NCBI RefSeq assembly: GCF_003149085.1
Contig: NZ_QGDT01000011.1
Location: 1 to 64,000, forward strand
From: Dyadobacter jejuensis
GTDB taxonomy: Bacteria > Bacteroidota > Bacteroidia > Cytophagales > Spirosomataceae
Length of the DNA: 64,000 nt
Reading direction: 5' to 3'
Position 1 is the first letter of the stretch. Each line of letters opens with the position of its first letter. Below, piece after piece: positions 61,837 to 64,000 of this stretch. Under the pieces are notes generated by a model that was not told the DNA's origin, ran no database searches, and saw only the letters and a list, made by a program, of their open reading frames with translations. The position numbers and the translations under genes were made by a program.

Positions 61837-62190
61837 ATGAGTTTTGGAAATAAAATACGCCTTATAAGGGAAGAAAGGAGGATTACTGCCAAAGCAATGG
61901 CCGATTATCTGGATATCGATCTGGCCACTTTGAACAGAATAGAAAATAACAGAACGAAGTCTATTAAGCCACAACTTTTAATACAGATAAGCGAATACCT
62001 TAAAGTTGGCGTGGCGGATCTATTGGATATGGGAACGACACTCCAGCCCTCCCCCGACGAAAACGTACCCAATAGCCAACATACCCTCACCATGTCGGAT
62101 GTAATAAGGCTTTATGAGCAACTATTAAAATCCAAAGATCGGATCATCGAGGTGCTCCAAAGAGAAAATGACGCCCTAAGAAAAAAGTAA
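61837..62190 (+). CDS. XRE-family regulator with C-terminal coiled coil
   Basis: 117 residues. Helix-turn-helix at about 5-60 (KIRLIREERRITAKAMADYLDIDLATLNRIENNRTK), then a linker and a C-terminal coiled coil (VIRLYEQLLKSKDRIIEVLQRENDALRKK) for oligomerisation. It is divergent from the GLPGLI-receptor operon and may regulate it. No toxin partner is adjacent. Confidence 0.88.
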   Translation: MSFGNKIRLIREERRITAKAMADYLDIDLATLNRIENNRTKSIKPQLLIQISEYLKVGVADLLDMGTTLQPSPDENVPNSQHTLTMSDVIRLYEQLLKSKDRIIEVLQRENDALRKK

Positions 62191-62243
62191 ACTCGCTCAT
62201 TCCCCCTCCCAACCTAGCCTTAAAGATTGGTTTAGGCTAAAGG

Positions 62244-62529
62244 CCCGTCGAAGCATAGTCCATACAAGCTAATGTTAAGCAAGGTCATGCCCTTCGACGG
62301 GCCCTGGTTGACATTAGTGAATTATTGAAACTACGTCAAAAAAATGTCATGTTGAGCCTGTCGAAGCATAGTCAATACAAGGTAAGGTTAAGCAAGGTCA
62401 TGCCCTTCGAAGCGCCCTGGGTGACATTAGTGAATTATTGAAACTACGTCAAAAAAATGTCATGTTGAGCCTGTCGAAGCATAGTCAATACAAGGTAAGG
62501 TTAAGCAAGGTCATGCCCTTCGAAGCGCC
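62244..62529. repeat. 113-bp tandem repeat, REP-like, about 2.5 units
   Basis: Three units start at 62244, 62357 and 62470 (period 113). The third is cut after about 60 bases. Units 2 and 3 are essentially identical where they overlap. Unit 1 has diverged and keeps a perfect inverted repeat (GGCCCGTCGAAG 62242-62253 / CTTCGACGGGCC 62292-62303) that is broken in the others. The core, with GTTGAGCCTGTCGAAGCAT, resembles widespread extragenic palindromes. It fills most of the 406-bp gap 62191-62596. It contains no gene and is not a CRISPR. Confidence 0.82.
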
Positions 62530-62596
62530 AACACGGACTATGGCAACCCCACATTAAATTATAAAAAACAGGATCCCTCGCACGCTTCACCCTTAC

Positions 62597-63580
62597 TTAC
62601 CGATACTGCGCCCCCAGCCATGCCAAAGTCGGCAGGGCTATAAAGGTGGCCAGGGCTGCGGGCCATCCCGCCAGGGCTCCGATCACCATGGATAGGATCA
62701 CCACCAATAAGGGATATAAATAGACCAGAAAGCCAAAGAGAACGGAGTCGTAAAAGACCGAGCGAGCCGTAAGCTTAGCGGCTTTGGCGCTAAAGAAACG
62801 ATAAAGGGGGGCATGCAAGCCCCTGCCAATGCTCCCTATCGCCTTGAGGAATCCATTGCTACGGTCAGGAGCGGGGCACTCCCGATCGAAATACTGACGT
62901 ACGGCCAGTTTTTGCTCGGCCAAGGGCAGGTCATCGGAAACGGAGAATATTCCCTCATTCATACGTTCGGTAAGGATTTCGTTAAACTCCCTTAACCATT
63001 TTTCGTATTCCTTTGGGTCCGTTTGAAGATCGTTAGGGGACATTTCAGTACCGAAGTTCAGTACGACCCTTTTGCCAGGTCCTCTAAAGGTTTCATAGTT
63101 AAGTCCAGTAGGTACAACCCGCATATCGGGGATGCCGTCGGTGCCGTACCATATCTCATAGGCCATACGTGCCGTACCCTTTCCAAGTGAGCGCAGGTTC
63201 CATTCGTTTTTGCAGATCCCTTCCGAAAACACCACCACCGTGCCTCCACCCTTGAGGCTTTCTATACTTTCCTGAGTGGTTATATCGTGTTTCTTCACAT
63301 GTTCCCGCCCTTCGGAACCCCTAAAAACGGGTATCAAGTTGATTTGCCGTAACCAAAAGGCCACTTTAGGCTTCCGGAACACATCCCCACGGGTAAGCGT
63401 ATGGATGGGCTGGTCGAGTACGGAGCCTATCACTACCGCATCGAAAAAGGAATCGGGATGGTTGGAAGCGAGCAAATAAGGACTTTTCGGATGCAACTTT
63501 TTATGGCCTTGGACCAAAAGTCTTTTTAAAAATATAGGCAGGGCCAAACGTATCAGGAAGCGAGAAATATAATATACCAA
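62597..63580 (-). CDS. PlsC-type glycerolipid acyltransferase
   Basis: 327 residues from a TTG start (no in-frame ATG nearby). Acyltransferase motif NHPDSFFD (H41, D47) and the second motif FSEGICKN are typical of 1-acylglycerol-3-phosphate acyltransferases. Two or three hydrophobic helices follow near the C-terminus (about 275-320: FLVYLYPLLVVILSMVIGALAG), so it is a membrane enzyme. It likely transfers an acyl chain to a lysophospholipid or an aminolipid precursor. The substrate is not certain. Confidence 0.87.
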   Translation of the reverse strand: MVYYISRFLIRLALPIFLKRLLVQGHKKLHPKSPYLLASNHPDSFFDAVVIGSVLDQPIHTLTRGDVFRKPKVAFWLRQINLIPVFRGSEGREHVKKHDITTQESIESLKGGGTVVVFSEGICKNEWNLRSLGKGTARMAYEIWYGTDGIPDMRVVPTGLNYETFRGPGKRVVLNFGTEMSPNDLQTDPKEYEKWLREFNEILTERMNEGIFSVSDDLPLAEQKLAVRQYFDRECPAPDRSNGFLKAIGSIGRGLHAPLYRFFSAKAAKLTARSVFYDSVLFGFLVYLYPLLVVILSMVIGALAGWPAALATFIALPTLAWLGAQYR

Positions 63581-63835
63581 GATGAATTCATTAGATTTTG
63601 CTGCAAAAATAATTTAAAAGTTTTAAAAATCGGTAAACTGTAATTGTCTCGCTCCTGTTATGGCCGGATATGGTGTGATTTTTTATAGTACATCATGGGG
63701 CACAGCCTTCCAAAAAATATACAGAATTTCCTGTATTTCTTTATGCCCACCAACATTCCCTTACCTTTGTAGGGGAATGTAAGGAGCCGTGCCGTAGCCC
63801 CCGAAATTATTCGTACCAGTAAAGTTGATTTTATA

Positions 63836-64000
63836 ATGCGTCTTAAAGACTATCCAGCGATTATCCGGAAAGCCTGGGCCGGTTTCGATTCTTCCATCGA
63901 AGTAAAATTGGTTGAGGATATCAGTGCCAAAGTATCTACCAACCATGTTTTTCGTGTTACCCTCGAGAACGACGACCAAGTGATTGCCAAGTTATCCTAC
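63836..64000 (+). CDS. Phosphotransferase (APH-like), partial at window edge
   Basis: First 55 residues only (MRLKDYPAIIRKAWAGFDSS..., then NHVFRVTLENDDQVIAKLSY), cut by the window end. The segment with two strands and a Lys in VIAKL resembles the N-lobe of aminoglycoside-phosphotransferase-like kinases. The ATG at 63836 was chosen because the frame upstream has no ATG before a stop. A promoter-like TACCTTTG lies at 63762-63769. Confidence 0.65.
   Translation, partial: MRLKDYPAIIRKAWAGFDSSIEVKLVEDISAKVSTNHVFRVTLENDDQVIAKLSY

Noticed and set aside
62244..62529. CRISPR array
   Set aside because: The repeat unit is 113 bp without unique spacers, and there are no cas genes. It is a tandem repeat.

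Overview
The window is chromosomal DNA from a member of the Bacteroidota, most likely Cytophagales. Clade markers are a GldH gliding lipoprotein, a secreted protein with a gliding-motility (CHU-type) C-terminal domain, three GLPGLI-family proteins, a bifunctional RibBA, a short PspC-domain protein, and promoters with a TAnnTTTG-like -7 box. The organism has an outer membrane (TonB-type receptor, barrel proteins, heptose-kinase homologue). Respiration on menaquinone is inferred, not seen directly.

Positions 1-8046 are an AT-rich mosaic of accessory DNA ending at a tRNA-Phe gene. It holds an AAA ATPase with a zinc-hook cysteine pair and a C-terminal Arg-Glu-His set expected of RloC/PrrC anticodon nucleases. 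It also holds an AbiEi/AbiEii toxin-antitoxin pair, a HipB/HipA pair, an integrase pseudogene next to a 3' fragment of tRNA-Val, and a probable insertion-sequence remnant.

Positions 8300-34600 are mostly housekeeping and envelope genes. They include a two-subunit membrane Fe-S complex resembling ETF:menaquinone oxidoreductase (EtfD/EMO), gldH, an AI-2E-type permease, an orphan OmpR-type regulator, an AsmA-like protein, lysS, a cold-shock protein, ybaB, ribBA, a heptose-7-phosphate kinase homologue, lpdA, and prfB with its programmed frameshift.

Positions 34700-46600 carry a large low-GC lipoprotein, a three-gene glycan cassette (epimerase, polyprenyl-phosphate glycosyltransferase, GT-C membrane transferase), an Rrf2 regulator, a small metzincin-type protease, a MarR regulator with a FadB/FadN-type beta-oxidation enzyme, and a TlpA-like lipoprotein.

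Positions 46700-53200 hold a partial division/cell-wall cluster, rsmH-ftsL-ftsI-murE-mraY. mraZ is absent upstream and a terminator follows mraY. Then come a DUF4136-like lipoprotein, aroB, a double-VOC protein, an operon of three GLPGLI proteins plus a TonB-receptor-like protein beside an XRE regulator, a 113-bp tandem repeat, a PlsC-type acyltransferase, and the start of a phosphotransferase.

The most interesting link is a 17-base motif found twice: upstream of the MarR-FadN operon and upstream of the EtfD/EMO-like operon about 37 kb away. It suggests one MarR regulator controls both fatty-acid oxidation and the complex that would take its electrons to the quinone pool. The second is the RloC-like candidate nuclease beside AbiE.
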